From: Aplidium turbinatum
Lineage: Eukaryota; Chordata; Ascidiacea; Aplousobranchia; Polyclinidae
Assembly (NCBI GenBank): GCA_918807975.1
Contig: OU964934.1
Coordinates: 14,446,001-14,510,000 of the forward strand
Direction of reading: 5' to 3'
DNA length: 64,000 nucleotides
How positions within the stretch are numbered: position 1 is the stretch's first letter; the number at the start of each line of letters is the position of its first letter. The notes beneath the pieces are model-generated. The model was not told where the DNA came from. It worked only from the letters and a program-made list of their open reading frames with translations, and ran no database searches. Below, one piece after another: positions 13,201-24,055 of this stretch. The position numbers were made by a program, and so were the translations under genes.

Positions 13201-16200
13201 AATGCTCAAAGTACTGGCCAGATGAAAAAGCAACTATGAACGTTGGAAGCTTTGAAATAGTTGCAAAGGAAGTCACATGTTACGGCTGCTACGTGGCAAG
13301 AAAGCTGGAGCTGGCGTTAAAAGGCAGCAAGGTGATTCATATTACTGGATATGCATTTTTTCCGTTTGAGATCAAGGTTTAATGTAAGATAAACTAACTG
13401 CCTGCAGCACGACAAAAAGTGTTTTGCTATTAAAGTATTGTTCATGTGGATTTCAACGCATAAATTCCAATGTCATCGGCTACAAAAAACTTAAAATGAC
13501 AAACCATCAAAAACGTTTGTTGTGAAACAAAAATGCTTTATATCATACTTGTGTTGATATGTTTTTATTTCTAAAATTTTATCCTTAATTTTAACAATCA
13601 ATGCCTGAAAGCTTAACCTTACAAATTTGAATATGAAACAAAAGGAAACTTTTTATTAATGCTTCAATCGCTGGAAATGCCTTCCACTATTTGTAGGAGT
13701 CGTCGTTGACTGTCACCCAGTACCAATATACCGTGTGGCCCGATCATGGTGTTCCTGTCACAACAACAGGTTTGGTACGGCTCCACAGCGCCGTCTTGAG
13801 GAAAGCAGATGCATTTCCACCTGCTCCGATTGTTGTACATTGCAGGTGACCTAGACCCTAGCTTAACATCTATTTGACAGTTCTTTCTAGCACTGAAACA
13901 AGAAATGTAGTACAAAGAAGAATATTTCAGAATGAACTTCAAGAGTATTGTATGAGGGCATCAATACGTAAATTAATCATACCATGCTACTTTTGAAGAG
14001 CTTTGACAACTTGTTTCGTGAAAACACTCTTGTATTTCGTGCCACCAATAAAATTTAAAGCCACTGTGATAAATCTCTCAGACGATACCTAAATAAAACA
14101 GCAAGCTGCACATATTTTGTTACCATATGAAAAATGTAATGTCTTGGTTTATAAATGCAGCGCGGGTGCTGGACGAACTGGGACTTTGATAGGAATCGAT
14201 TACTTGATGAGGGAAATGAAAGAGAAATCCTCTGTGGACGTTTACTCTGCAGTGATGAATATGAGGAGACAGAGATGCGACATGGTGCAGACTCTGGTAA
14301 AAATTGCTTAGCTTTTGGCATACGAATAGTTCATAGCTAGTCATGAACGGGCCTATATTAGTTTGAACAAACGCCTGAAAGCGAACAAAGGTATGGCACT
14401 ATCAAGCAATGATGGTACTCTTCTTGGCGTGTGCGTTCGAACAACGCCGTATAGATCGTTGTGTATTACGCGACAATACGTAAATGGAACAATTTTCAGA
14501 CAACACTTCAACAGGTGCGATACTTTACAAATACTGTCTCAGTTGCTTGGTCTGTTTGCAAGATTCAAAGTCTCTATAAGTATAGCAAACTGCCAGGATT
14601 GCTTTCGAAAAGACAATTTCCCAGCTCAATGAGAATTACGTACAATTGCTTATTTAGTAACAAATTAGTCAACTCTTTTTGTTCATCTGTATTCTTCTTT
14701 TTTTGCAATTCATTTTTTTTGTTTCAATCTATTCGCTATTATTTAAAGTGTAACGAAATGTGTTTTTTTCAGGATTGGTACTGTCTGTGATTTGTGTTTT
14801 GTTGTCCATTTCTATGTGCACCATTCTGTTATCTTATGTTTTGAAAAAAAAAATTCATAACTTTATGTAGGCTACAGCAAAAACGTGTTTACTTTCTCTT
14901 TTAATATTATCCCATGAAATCATTCGATTTATATTTGCAATTTGTACAATGTAATTGAATGCTTAACTCAATTAGGTCTTATTACTCAATGTTTATCTTT
15001 GTGGTATGACTTGATTTTACATGTTTGTGGTGCTATACACCAAACTATCCGCCAAAGCGCTCAGTTACATAAGCAAGCAATGCTATGATACTGCTGTTGT
15101 TTTTTTCAGAATCAATACAGATTTCTTCATAAAGTGATAACGGAATCGTACGAGCTGGGAGACACAGATTTTTTTGCAAATGATTTAGCGGAAAAAATCC
15201 ATGGTCAAGAATTAAAGTAAGCTATAAACTACAAGTCTTCGACAATTTGTATTAAAATGTAGTCTATATAGTAACCTATCCTATAGCACTATAAAAATTA
15301 CATCATTACATAATTATTTTCCAACTGATTTATATCGGTTGAGGTAGGCCACAGTATTTTCAACTCAAAACAATAATCACAGATTTTGAAAAGATACTTG
15401 CAAAGATTCAAGGCACACATTCATTTGTCAAAAATTACATAGCCTACAGCTGATAAAAGTAAAGTAACCTTTGTGTTTTAACCTCTAAAAAATAGCTTTG
15501 TTGAAAAACTGATCAAGCCAATGATAAATCGTGGTTAGGAAGCCAACGCTTATTCAATTCGTTCAGTTTTATTGTTGGGGAGTCTTCATCATAGAAAGCA
15601 ATTGCACCTTCCACTGTCTCACCTACAGTGGCTGCCACCACAATACACACAAAGTCACAATAAATGGTTAAACTTAAAAACCATTATTTTTAGTTCTTAT
15701 CAAGAATTTCATAACTTGAACATGATACTGCCTTTGAACACATCACGTGATTTCGGCTCCAAGTCAGCTTATGCAGAAAAGAATAGAGTCAAAGAAAAGA
15801 CATTGATACCCTGTAAGTACAATCTAATTGTACTGCTGTTAAACTATCTTGCACGGATAAGATATAACAATGATAAAGTTTGAGCTAATGTGTATTTTGG
15901 GGAAGCAATAGCAGGCTAACTTTCTTTTTCCAGAGCACATAAGCTGCATTGTTGATGTGATAATAGAAGTAATTATTTATTTCACTTAAAAATGTACTCC
16001 ATATTTTTTTTACAGTTGTAAAGTTTTTAGCAGTAAGATAACCACTGCAAGCTTGCATGTGAGCTAATAATGTTATGATTTATTTATTGTCGCTCTGCAA
16101 CTGCTAAGGTCTTTTAGCGATAGGGTCCACTTTTAATTTTATATCATGTTTACGATGTCATCACATTATTACCCGACTTATTCTCACTGTAATATGCAAG

Positions 16201-19200
16201 AAAGAGCACAATCGGTACCGTTTTTAAAGTCTTCGGTTTGACCCGACCTGGAATCGATCTCGGTTCTACCGGCACCAGAGCCGAAACCGAAACCTCTCAG
16301 CCTCTGAGCTGATTCATACGAGCTACTATTAATAAGCGTTCTAAATAAAAGACAGGTATATTCTTTATGCTTAATAACCTATAAATAATTACTTTATTAC
16401 TGCAGATGACCGCTCAAGAGTGACCATGACCAAAGGTGGTTTTGATAAAACTACTCCATACATTAACGCATCTTTTATTCAAGTAAGCTTTTATTACGAT
16501 TAACTTAATTATGTGTTTCTTCCATTATTTGCTGTAGCGTAACATTCTACTGTGAGACCTTTCTGATAATACTAGACATACGTTATTCAATAGCATAAAT
16601 AAGATACAATTTTGGCAACCCTTTTTTGAAAGCGTAAGTTAATCGCAAGCAAAAATAAGTGGAGTTTCTTTAAAACATTGTTGATAAATACAAGTATGCC
16701 GAACAAGCCTTTTTTTACTTTTTTTTTTTTTTAAACTAAACTAATGTATCACTGCTACGTTTTAATAACATAGAACACAACGTTTTAGTAACTTTTACAA
16801 CGGTTTACAGTACAATGACTGTAGTTAATAGTTTTTTTTTTGTCAACAGTAATGCAATATTTATACAATAAACAGGAATACATTTGCTGTGGGACTTTGA
16901 TTGCAACACAAGGACCGATGTCAAACACAGTAAATGAATTTTGGAGATGCATAGTCGACCAAAACGTCAACATGATTGTCATGCTTACACAATTGCAAGA
17001 AGACAATAAGGTATGAAACCTGGTTGATGTGTTCAATGTACTCAAGATGCCATTAATATTTAATTAGAGTTCCATCGTCAATCACGTTTCAGTGACTAAG
17101 CTTAAAAGGAAACGAAAAAACAGATCACCGATAGCCAAATCAAAACTCTGCAATAAATTCTTGATGAAGTTGCAGCATTGTTTCTGATGACCCTAAAAAA
17201 TAAATTTCAGAAGATAAACAGCATATTCCAAATGAGAACTGTACACTTTTATTATTTTCAGGAAATGTGTTTCCCTTATTGGCCAGAAGAGATTGATTCC
17301 ATTCAACAGTTTGGAAGAATTAATGTTAAACTTACCAGTATCACTGAGGAATCCAAATATATTATCAGAAACTTTGATGTGACATGGAAAAACATTACGG
17401 TGGAGTCATATTTGTTTTAATAAGAAAGAGTTGTTGCGTTTTTACAGTGATGTTAAAACGTTTGGTTTTTATGATTGTAACTAAACCGCTTGTCGCGGAA
17501 GTACCTAATTGTTCAGAAAAGCAGTTTTCGTGACAACACTCATATTGTAGACGTGTAATGTTATTATTTGTTTTTCATTACGTGTAACAAGTTGCCAACA
17601 AACGAGAAAGGGTATAGCAAAACTTTACGGATTTAAAGTCCATAAAAAGACATAGATTTTTTTCTAGAATATGATCTCTTTCCAGATTTCAGGTAAGAGC
17701 TAGTAAAACGGTTGCGGTAGATCAACCAATAAATATTTTCTGCTATTCAGACAAATGTCGCCCAGTTTCACTTCAGCCAATGGGCCGAAAAGGAAGCAGA
17801 ACCCAACAAAGACGATCTCATCTCCATTTTAAATGACGTGATTTCGTTCCGGAACCAAACTCCACAAGGATGCATGATGGTCCACTGTAGGTAAGTATCA
17901 TGTCGAGCAGTTAGACCTGCAAGTGTTGTTGTTTTCAAAAAATCTAATTTAAAGATAGCTCAGTGCTTTTAGAAGGCTTGGATTTGAATCCACGTTGAGT
18001 CATAACAAAGACTTTGAACATGATTCCAACTTCGGTTGTGTATATATTTGGGTGAAGCAGTGCAGATAATTTAGAGTACAATTTCAACCTTGACTGATAA
18101 GCTATTACCGCTTTTTTTAGCTCAATCTGTATTTGGATCTTATCAGAATATTGCGGCCAGTTTGAGAGAACACAAGCAAACAAAAAACTTTGCAAAGCAA
18201 ATCAATACTTTTACAGCGGCTTATAGCAGCATGCTTTCAAGGGAGTTGTTAATTAATGCCCCTTTTAATTAATAAATGAGAAAAATGAGATGGAAAAGAT
18301 TGAATGTACTGTGTAGTCTAAACTGACAATCATTTCTTATTTTTAGCCTGTGTTTAATAAACACATTTCAATGTGTTACGATGTTTTACCTTTTCCAGCG
18401 ATGGATTAGGAAGAAGTGGAGTGTTCTGTGCGATGATCAACTTGATTGAGAGATTGAACGCGGAGCATAGAATTGACGTGTTTCGTACTGTCAAGGATTT
18501 ACGAGACATGAGACCGGGCATGGTTTCCTCATTGGTAATGATAAATATTTAGGCCGCCACACTTCATCTGATGCAGATCATTACCCGTCTGGAGACGGTC
18601 CACACCGGATGAAGTGGTTGACAGAGCAAAACGTAAAATAAAGTTTTCCAACTCAGATGGTTTGAAAAAACTAATGTTGTTTATGTCTAATCACTGTAAG
18701 TCTAAAATACTAAAGCAACTTAATTATATAAAAACAAAATGATTAGCCTAAAATAAAATGATTAGCTTATTGTTTGTACACAATATTTTTCTTTTTTTTT
18801 TAAGCAAAGCCAAATAAACCAACATCAACAACAATAAAACATTGGTATTAATATTTATGTTAGGCCTACAAAATATAGACAAGAGAGTTTTTATTTTATT
18901 GCCCACTTTTATAAGGTCAAATTTTTTTAATTTATTGCTTCTATCACTTCTGAGGTTGCAAATATTGTTTTATCGTTTTTCTTAAAAATACCACCAAAGG
19001 AAATAAATTTATACATCAAATTATGTCTTATGTTTCTTCTATTACAGTACTAATGATACCCAGTTACGTTACAATGGCTTTTTCAAATTAAACATCAAAA
19101 CAAACTCTTTGTTTGAAATTATTATTTGTCAATTTTTTTCTTTCATTTCTGGTTTTTCATGCGACTCACTAACGAATCTTTTTTTAGGATCAGTACAAGC

Positions 19201-19265
19201 TTTGCTACTCTTCGCTTGTGCAATACCTTTCCTCTTTTGACCTGTATTCTAACTTCAACGCCTGA
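1022..19265 (+). CDS. Gene 1: C-type lectin/FN3 receptor-type protein tyrosine phosphatase (5' end outside window)
   Basis: A single-pass membrane phosphatase expected to remove phosphate from protein tyrosines in response to ligand at the cell surface. I place 26 exons by splice sites and by the second copy: 1022-1222, 2592-2839, 5047-5223, 6026-6233, 6412-6502, 7036-7182, 7331-7486, 8062-8162, 9118-9208, 9719-9816, 10053-10127, 10417-10577, 10760-10856, 12192-12274, 12471-12605, 13197-13331, 13697-13845, 14161-14296, 15110-15216, 15694-15812, 16406-16482, 16876-17010, 17262-17399, 17751-17890, 18399-18534, 19188-19265. Phases agree throughout and the join is open for 1138 codons to TGA at 19263. 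Order: half of a lectin domain, two FN3-like domains, membrane-proximal domain, TM helix, juxtamembrane tail, D1, D2. The start codon, signal peptide and first lectin exon are not in the window. Exon edges are inferred without transcript data. Confidence 0.9.
1223..2591. other. Gene 1 intron, no recognised element
   Basis: Separates the lectin exon from the first FN3 exon. The first 200 bp or so still align with the gene 2 intron beyond 56630 (for example gaccattt..ttctggtcgt in both), which shows common origin. I see no gene or clear repeat in the rest. Confidence 0.5.
2592..6233 (+). CDS. Gene 1 exons for two FN3-like domains (absent from gene 2)
   Basis: Three exons, 2592-2839, 5047-5223 and 6026-6233, total 633 bp or 211 codons. 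The first encodes a beta-sandwich pattern typical of FN3: SMTIRWRAPP early, LVYYTNG in the middle, and TFTNLIPKTSYMIQ, the Y-x-V/I strand, at the end. The second exon finishes that domain and starts another (CIAHWKWPEE). The third ends it with HIVQIFAQTCGG. The block begins and ends in phase 1, as FN3 cassettes usually do, so it can be dropped without a frame change. Such domains act as spacers or adhesion modules outside the cell. Confidence 0.8.
2840..5046. other. Gene 1 intron, no recognised element
   Basis: About 2.2 kb between FN3 exons. The 4020-4290 stretch is richer in G+C than its surroundings and may be an old repeat, but I recognise no family, terminal repeats or coding signal. I treat open frames here as chance. 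Confidence 0.4.
5395..5480. repeat. AT-rich partly palindromic repeat
   Basis: Runs of atatc, gatat and acaatatct recur between 5400 and 5475 in the intron between FN3 exons and can fold on themselves. It is a low-complexity tract with no further identity. Confidence 0.5.
6412..8162 (+). CDS. Gene 1 exons: membrane-proximal extracellular domain
   Basis: Four exons, 6412-6502, 7036-7182, 7331-7486 and 8062-8162. The encoded stretch has RNGTIRSCFFVIGIYY early and FYVIYTTPLPDGT late. That is the layout of the membrane-proximal region of animal RPTPs, where a strand like NGPI-x-x-Y-x-V-x-V is followed by a long loop and a second strand before the helix. Several N-x-S/T sites occur (NKT, NSS). 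All four exons have equal-length or in-frame partners in gene 2. The domain probably forms a stalk; I do not assign a named ligand. Confidence 0.75.
7888..7962 (-). repeat. tRNA-derived SINE remnant (older than the gene duplication)
   Basis: Read on the - strand, this has an A-box-like TAGCCAAGTGG and a B-box-like GGTTCGACGCC with the spacing of a tRNA promoter. The same sequence, also antisense to its gene, lies in the equivalent intron of gene 2 at 52078-52149. It was therefore present before the genes duplicated. It is degenerate and not a functional tRNA. Confidence 0.7.
8272..8750. repeat. Foldback element with oligomer arms
   Basis: The left arm, about 8280-8400, is a string of units like caattcttcgtaaa. 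The right arm, about 8635-8745, carries the reverse complement (tttacgaacaattg). The arms flank a core with a GTC trinucleotide run at 8422-8446. There is no transposase frame. It sits in the gene 1 intron before the transmembrane exon and has no counterpart in that intron of gene 2. Confidence 0.75.
9118..9208 (+). CDS. Gene 1 exon: transmembrane helix
   Basis: This encodes NGFDILW, then about 22 hydrophobic residues (VIVAVAGVLLLLFLIFIICI), then the positive stop-transfer IRKR. That gives a type I topology with the phosphatase inside the cell. The peptide is almost identical in gene 2 (51324-51414). Confidence 0.95.
9719..10577 (+). CDS. Gene 1 exons: juxtamembrane tail with docking tyrosines
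   Basis: Exons 9719-9816, 10053-10127 and 10417-10577. The first is polar and threonine/proline rich. The next two carry tyrosines in signalling contexts: NPYDDVYVPS, SPYEIPPSEYENVAL and NVYGNT. YENV and YGNT fit the Y-x-N pattern bound by Grb2-type SH2 domains. SEYENV also fits the ITIM consensus (S/I/V/L-x-Y-x-x-I/V/L). The segment ends with the wedge-like helix RLKEIYTAMMQQD before D1. Phosphorylation and partners are inferred from motif form only. Confidence 0.85.
10760..15216 (+). CDS. Gene 1 exons: catalytic phosphatase domain D1
   Basis: Seven exons: 10760-10856, 12192-12274, 12471-12605, 13197-13331, 13697-13845, 14161-14296, 15110-15216. Every PTP landmark is present in order: phosphotyrosine loop LNRYKNILPYDSSRV, NGYINASYID, FIATQGP with FWTMIWQ, KCSKYWPDE, the acid loop WPDHGVP, P-loop HCSAGAGRTG (Cys and Arg of CX5R, split by an intron), and the Q loop VQTLNQY. 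The domain is predicted to be active: the Cys attacks phosphotyrosine and the WPD Asp acts as general acid. Confidence 0.95.
11066..11097 (-). repeat. Hammerhead-ribozyme-like core in a repeat remnant
   Basis: On the - strand this reads CTGATGA, then CCTT-loop-AAGG able to pair, then GAAAC, the conserved core order of a hammerhead. A TGAATAA stretch lies upstream, as in the similar repeats near 12.9 and 33.65 kb. Such motifs are known from Penelope-like and retrozyme elements. Stems I and III are not established here, so activity is not claimed. Confidence 0.4.
12758..12977. repeat. Palindromic MITE with arms of about 85 bp
   Basis: The left arm 12758-12843 and right arm 12891-12977 are near-perfect reverse complements (aagttgagaattaaaataaa / tttattttaattctcaactt). 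They surround a short pyrimidine-rich centre with repeats of ctttcagttctt. Each arm contains CTGAAGA...AGCGAAATA, a hammerhead-like order, in opposite orientation. It lies in a D1 intron of gene 1 and is absent from gene 2. Confidence 0.8.
14390..14640 (+). repeat. Dispersed repeat, copy 1
   Basis: The part with ctctataagtatagcaaact recurs as ctctacaagtatgcgaaact at 23940-24050 and at 52318-52410, and the preceding acacttcaaca...actttac block also recurs at 23880-23930. The three copies define a dispersed family, perhaps a SINE body, but I see no firm A box or tail. Confidence 0.5.
15694..19265 (+). CDS. Gene 1 exons: phosphatase domain D2, probable pseudophosphatase
   Basis: Seven exons: 15694-15812, 16406-16482, 16876-17010, 17262-17399, 17751-17890, 18399-18534, 19188-19265. 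The fold landmarks are clear: EKNRVKEKTLIPYDRSRV, PYINASFIQ, LIATQGPMSNT with FWRCIVDQ, CFPYWPEE, HFSQWAEKE, P-loop HCSDGLGRSG, and MVSSLDQYKLCY. The CX5R Cys and Arg remain. The acid loop WPD has become WAE, the phosphotyrosine-loop Tyr is absent, and the Q-loop Gln is Ser. This fits a non-catalytic, regulatory D2, as in many RPTPs. The stop TGA is at 19263-19265, after SNFNA. Confidence 0.93.
16085..16325 (-). repeat. tRNA-derived SINE in a D2 intron
   Basis: The - strand reads ATCAGCTCAGAGGC (A-box-like) and GATCGATTCCAGG (B-box-like) about 45 bp apart, followed by a body of about 150 bp ending in an AATAAATAAAT-type tail near 16085. I see no counterpart in the equivalent gene 2 intron, so it probably inserted after the duplication. 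Confidence 0.6.
17950..18070 (+). repeat. Old tRNA-like SINE remnant shared with gene 2
   Basis: GATAGCTCAGTGC and GATTTGAATCC resemble A and B boxes. The same remnant, in the same orientation relative to the gene, is in the matching intron of gene 2 at 29090-29205. It therefore predates the duplication. Both copies are decayed. Confidence 0.6.
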
Positions 19266-22200
19266 CATCTGAAGAAAGACCAGTCCAGCCCAGAACAAAC
19301 ATTATATGTTGCTTTCATAATGTTTTTTTAACGTTATTAACTTTGTATTATTATCACTGCGAACTTGTTTTACTGTTAGCTGATTCAGCATATAAAATAC
19401 CAAAATGCTTGGTGGCTTTACTGTGATGCATGAATGGCGACGTGATATGATCAGCGTTGTGCGAAAATCCAACAAATATTTTACAAAATATGTAAAGTCG
19501 GTTGATTGTCCTTTGCAAAATACTAAGAAAGACTTTTGTAAGAAATTTGAAATGAATTTGAAATTGATTCAAATTTTCGTCTTGTTTACATAAATAGGCA
19601 GATTGTTCAAGTCGCCTAGCCAATACCAACTATGTGCTTGTTGCGCTTGCTATGTTACGGTTAGTATCAAGGCTGGGAAGCCTGAAGATATAGAGTCAAA
19701 CACTTTCTTTAGAGCCGGAGCCACAGCTGGGTCCATTTTTAATAATTTTGTTTAGCCCGAAATGGAACTACGAAAATTGCTTGATAATGAACAAGCTATG
19801 GCAAAATGAAAACTCAAAACTATCAAGTTAAGATGATTTTATTAATTGGGTTTTGTTGTGAAATTCTTCAGAGTGTAAGAAAACATAAATGCATTCTTTA
19901 TGCAAGTTTTTATTCAGATATGATTATGTCATGCAAAGCAAATGTTACATTGAGTATTAACAACCCTGAATGTCCCTTGAAATACTGTGTAGTAACATTG
20001 AGACCTTTACTAGCTTGGTTCTTCTGTGCAAGAATAATTGTTGACGTTTGCTTGTTTTTTTTTGTTTTTTTTTAATTTGCTGTTACATACCGACAAAATT
20101 TAAAAATCTTTTAGTCAACCAGATTGCAACAACCAAAACCTATCTTAGCTGAGCTTGCTAGATACTTGTAACAAAATCAGCATGAATTTATTTTATTCTG
20201 ACAAACTTTGCATATCCGAGCAGGTTAAATGTATGTTAGGCCCAGGTAAATTTCAAGGAACTAAAGCAGCGACTTAAGGAAATATAAAACTTGCAAATAT
20301 AGATTTTTACAATATTTTAGAACATTGTAAAAATACGTCTTACAAATCTCGTATGTTCAACATCAGATAAATTGCATTCAAACATAGGGACAATGAAATC
20401 CCTGCCATCCCTAAAAATCTTCATCCAACCTTAATTCAACATAACGATATCTAATTGAAACTGCATGTCATTTTACAACACTTAATCGTATGAACACAGA
20501 AGCACATTTTTAGTGTCCAGGCGATAGCCAAATCGCAAGTGATATAGCGTCTGAGTTTGTACAGTACAACCGTTGGTCGAGCAGTTTGTTGGGCACACAG
20601 AGCCTTTGTTAGGTATTTTCAAGTAGCCTACGTTAGATCTATGCAGTCAACTCTCCACCTGCGATTTTTCAAATCAAATTCAGGCATGTTACCGTGTTCC
20701 AACAATATTCGATATATGTTTGATAATACCTTAGTCAGGATTCTAAATCCAGTTTATATTGTGTAAGCAGTTTTAATAGAATCTTTTCATCTCTGTTTGC
20801 AATGCAGCGTTAGCTTCCCAGATGATTAGTTGTATGACTATGATTGTAGGTCATAATGCAAAAACACAGCGACCTTGGATAAAGATAATAGCCGAACTTG
20901 TTCGGTGTGTTATAGCAATAATAATGGAAGATCGACTGATAGAGATGATAAGACACCCTCAGACATCAAAACTTAAAATTACACTGGAAACACAATTTTT
21001 GTTGAGTTTGATTAACAGTGGTATTGGGGTGCTGAATCCACACATGACACCAGTTTTTCATCACGTCAAGTTTTTAAGCTAGCCACCCACCACTTTATCT
21101 CAGAACCCACAAAATTATAACACTTAAGACATTTGCGTTTATAGTATAAAACGCTCTAAAACTTACGAACATTATGAACTCCCTCAAACAGGGACGTAGC
21201 CTTGCTCCCACCATAAAAAAGTATTCTAATACCATTGTAGTTGATGTTGAATTACGTTCTAACAATTCAAATCAAAGGTTCATCTTCGAAAGGTTGCCAA
21301 TTTTGTGGACAATCAAATACACCAAAGTTAGCTGTTTGAACTGACAGACAAGTAAATGCCAAAACGAGGTGTTAAAACAGTCGCCATTAGCACTGCTTCG
21401 TGTATTCTTACTGAGATGTGGCTGCTGACCAAGAAGTAGACATAGGTCTATACCACTCTACCATTTTAAGATCAACACAGATGATCCAATTGTGATATTG
21501 CAACAACTCAATAATTTTTTTTACGTTACCGTATTCTTCACCAAGACTAGTTAAGTGTGCAACTGAAACCGCATCGAATTATTTCCCATTAAGGAGGAGG
21601 ATACACTGTTCTTCTTTTAGCCATCAATAAAGAATTGCCATTTAATTCAGTTGTAGATTGGCATCTCCCACTCTTTTAAAAAACTTTGCATGTCATTGCT
21701 TTGTACACAAAGCATGTAAACGTTACGGTCATGTAAAAGTCATGTAAACATTACAGGAGAGCTAGCCCTGGAAGCAAGTAAAGGTGAGAATTTATGCATA
21801 AGCAAAGAAAAACATTTAATTTAGACTCCATTGGGTGTTCCAGTAATAATCACCTGCGCATTTTTATTAGGCTACAAGCAAAAAAGCAATACAACTTTGC
21901 ATATTTTGAGTGTATGCTGTAGAGCCAAAACTTGACGTGATAGAAGAAAACTGGGGGGAGATTTGAAATCAGCACACCAAAATTAGCCTAAATCAAGTGA
22001 AGGTCAAAGTCAACACTTTTGTTTTCAAAAATGTGTTATTGGTTTAATAGTTTAAATTTTACGATTTGGAAAGCGAATTAACGCAAACAGATGTTCTACA
22101 GTGGTTGATAAATAAAATAGGGAGTCGAACGTTCGTGTCAGTAGCCTTACCCTTTTATTGCTATTTCACGTCGTGCCTGTTGGTAGGCACTTGAATATTG

Positions 22201-22754
22201 AAATCTCTGTAAAAGCAATGAAACTTCGAACCAATCAGAAGCACAAAGTTTGTGACGTCATCAAGGTTGCGTTTATTTTCCGGCATCTGAAAACAGTTAA
22301 TTTTAGCTGGTGCGCTGTCTCAATAAACTTTCAGACTTATGACTTGCTATGACCACTGGTGTGTAGTAAACATAAGTCTTTGTGTAAGACCAGAACATCG
22401 AGGTTCGATTTTTTCTGATGCTCACCAATTGCTGCATAACATCTGTTCGCTTTATTTGTTATTCCATACTGTGCCAGTTTGAAGGTTCAAAGTTTTTGTA
22501 TATATTTTGACGTTTCAAAAAGTTATGATTGTCTTAACTTGGCGTGATGGCATGGCTTGCAAGTAAAAGTTATATTTGAAATTGAATAGAAACATTTGCT
22601 TTCTTAGCATCACGTCCACTTTGTCGATTTTTTCAAGCATAAGGCATGAGTTGTCGTTTTCAGATGCAAAAATCACCATCATTATTAATCGGTTCAGCCA
22701 TTGTTTGTAGATGGCATGCATAAATTTTCACATTAAGCTTGTCCAATATGTGAC

Positions 22755-23040
22755 CGCAAAAGCGACAATTTCTGCGTTGATCGGCCGTGGTGAGTTCTGT
22801 AGACCAGAGTGTTGTTGATGGTCGGAGAGAAAATTTCTGTTTTGGTGGAATACGTTGATTTAATACAGTCACAGGTCTGCTTCTTTTGCAGGTTAAATTT
22901 TCTGCATTTGTTGCAAAAATATTTTTAATTTTTCTGTGTTGGAGGCAACGTATTCCACCAAAACTAAAAATTGTCTTTCCACTTCAGACCATAAACATTC
23001 TGAAGAAAGCAACACGGCTTATCAATGCAGAAATTGTTTT
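22755..23040. repeat. Inverted repeat of unknown family
   Basis: The left part 22755-22870 and right part 22945-23040 are diverged reverse complements. The best blocks are ttttggtggaatacgttg (about 22850) against caacgtattccaccaaaa (about 22948), and acaatttctgc near both outer ends. No terminal motif identifies a superfamily. Confidence 0.55.
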
Positions 23041-23242
23041 TTTTTTCTGATTTAGTTTTGATGACCGGTTTTTCAGATTCTTTTTATTTCTTTCTTTTGT
23101 AGTTTTTTTTTTTAAAGTGTTGCGGCTATGCTAAATTATATTTCTTCAGAAACTTGTTTCGATCTCGAGCACGTTTATCGTTTATGTTGTTTTCAACTTG
23201 ATGGTTAGAAATAAAATCAAATGGAAAGCGCACAAAAAAACG

Positions 23243-23420
23243 CTAATAAAACACCGTTAGCTCAGTGGTTACGTGCCTGACTCAAGATCACGCGGCGCTG
23301 GTTCGACTCTCGGGGTGTGCGTTTCAGCAATGCATTTCAGGACTGCTCTCCATTCAGCGGCACCTAGTGAATGGAATAATTCCCCGACAATAATAATAAT
23401 TTATTTGCATCAGACAAAGC
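23243..23420 (+). repeat. tRNA-derived SINE, copy 1
   Basis: It begins with a tRNA-like head: TTAGCTCAGTGG (A box) and GGTTCGACTC (B box). A body with ccattcagcggcacctagtg and gaatggaataattcc follows, then an AATAAT-rich tail. A second copy with the same body lies at 31785-31905 on the - strand. The acceptor and anticodon stems are too poor for a working tRNA. Confidence 0.8.
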
Positions 23421-23449
23421 TGTCCATATCCAAAACAAAACAACGAAAT

Positions 23450-23533
23450 AATACACAAACTGCAAATGCACAAATAACGAACAACAACAACGAAATAACA
23501 ACGAAGTAATACACAAACTGCAAATGCACAAAA
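23450..23533 (+). repeat. Short direct repeat next to the SINE tail
   Basis: The block aatacacaaactgcaaatgc occurs at about 23451 and again at about 23508, separated by an AAC-rich tract. It is probably part of the SINE tail or a local duplication. Confidence 0.6.
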
Positions 23534-23839
23534 TCTCACTAATAGGCTATCTACTGTTACAAGTTTACAGACGGTATAATGGTACGGTAGTGTTACAAGT
23601 TAGAAGAACTGAAAGTATTCAGAACGATAAAGACAATCAGATGACATGGCAGCCATCAAAACTAGATAATAGCATACATAGAATTATTATAATGAAGACG
23701 GTAATTTGATATACGATGGCAATCAGACCTCATCAGGGAGGCAACAATAGAGTTAAATGATACTTCACATCTTCCAACAAAAGAAAAAATATATTTCCGA
23801 AGTAATGCATCAAATGTTATGATGTTACACAAGACTTGA

Positions 23840-24055
23840 TGTTCACGTACGCTATAGTGTTTAGGCAAATTGTGTATAATAACACTTCAACAATCGGAAA
23901 ACTTTACTCTGTCAATCTCGGTAACCGGCCCTGTGTCAAGAGCCTCTACAAGTATGCGAAACTACCAGGAATAACCAATCAAGGCTTTGTCAGTCCGAAG
24001 ATAAAGATTCAAAAATCAAACCAACCAAACCACCTCATCGCTCATTGGAGAATCT
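23840..24055 (+). repeat. Dispersed repeat, copy 2
   Basis: It shares gcctctacaagtatgcgaaa and the following text (ctaccaggaataacc, aaggctttgtcagtcc) with 52318-52410, and a more diverged version with 14390-14640. Confidence 0.6.

Noticed and set aside
20822-21082. An 86-codon open frame in the spacer as a gene
   Set aside because: No recognisable domain, no splice partners, no second copy; its length is within chance for this much sequence.
22660-22872. A small Cys-rich protein on the - strand (CRFCGH motif)
   Set aside because: It lies in an inverted repeat whose other arm does not keep the frame; no known zinc-finger spacing and no splice context.
23243-23310. A tRNA gene on the + strand
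   Set aside because: A and B boxes are present, but the acceptor and anticodon stems pair poorly, a SINE body and tail follow, and a second copy exists at 31785-31905.
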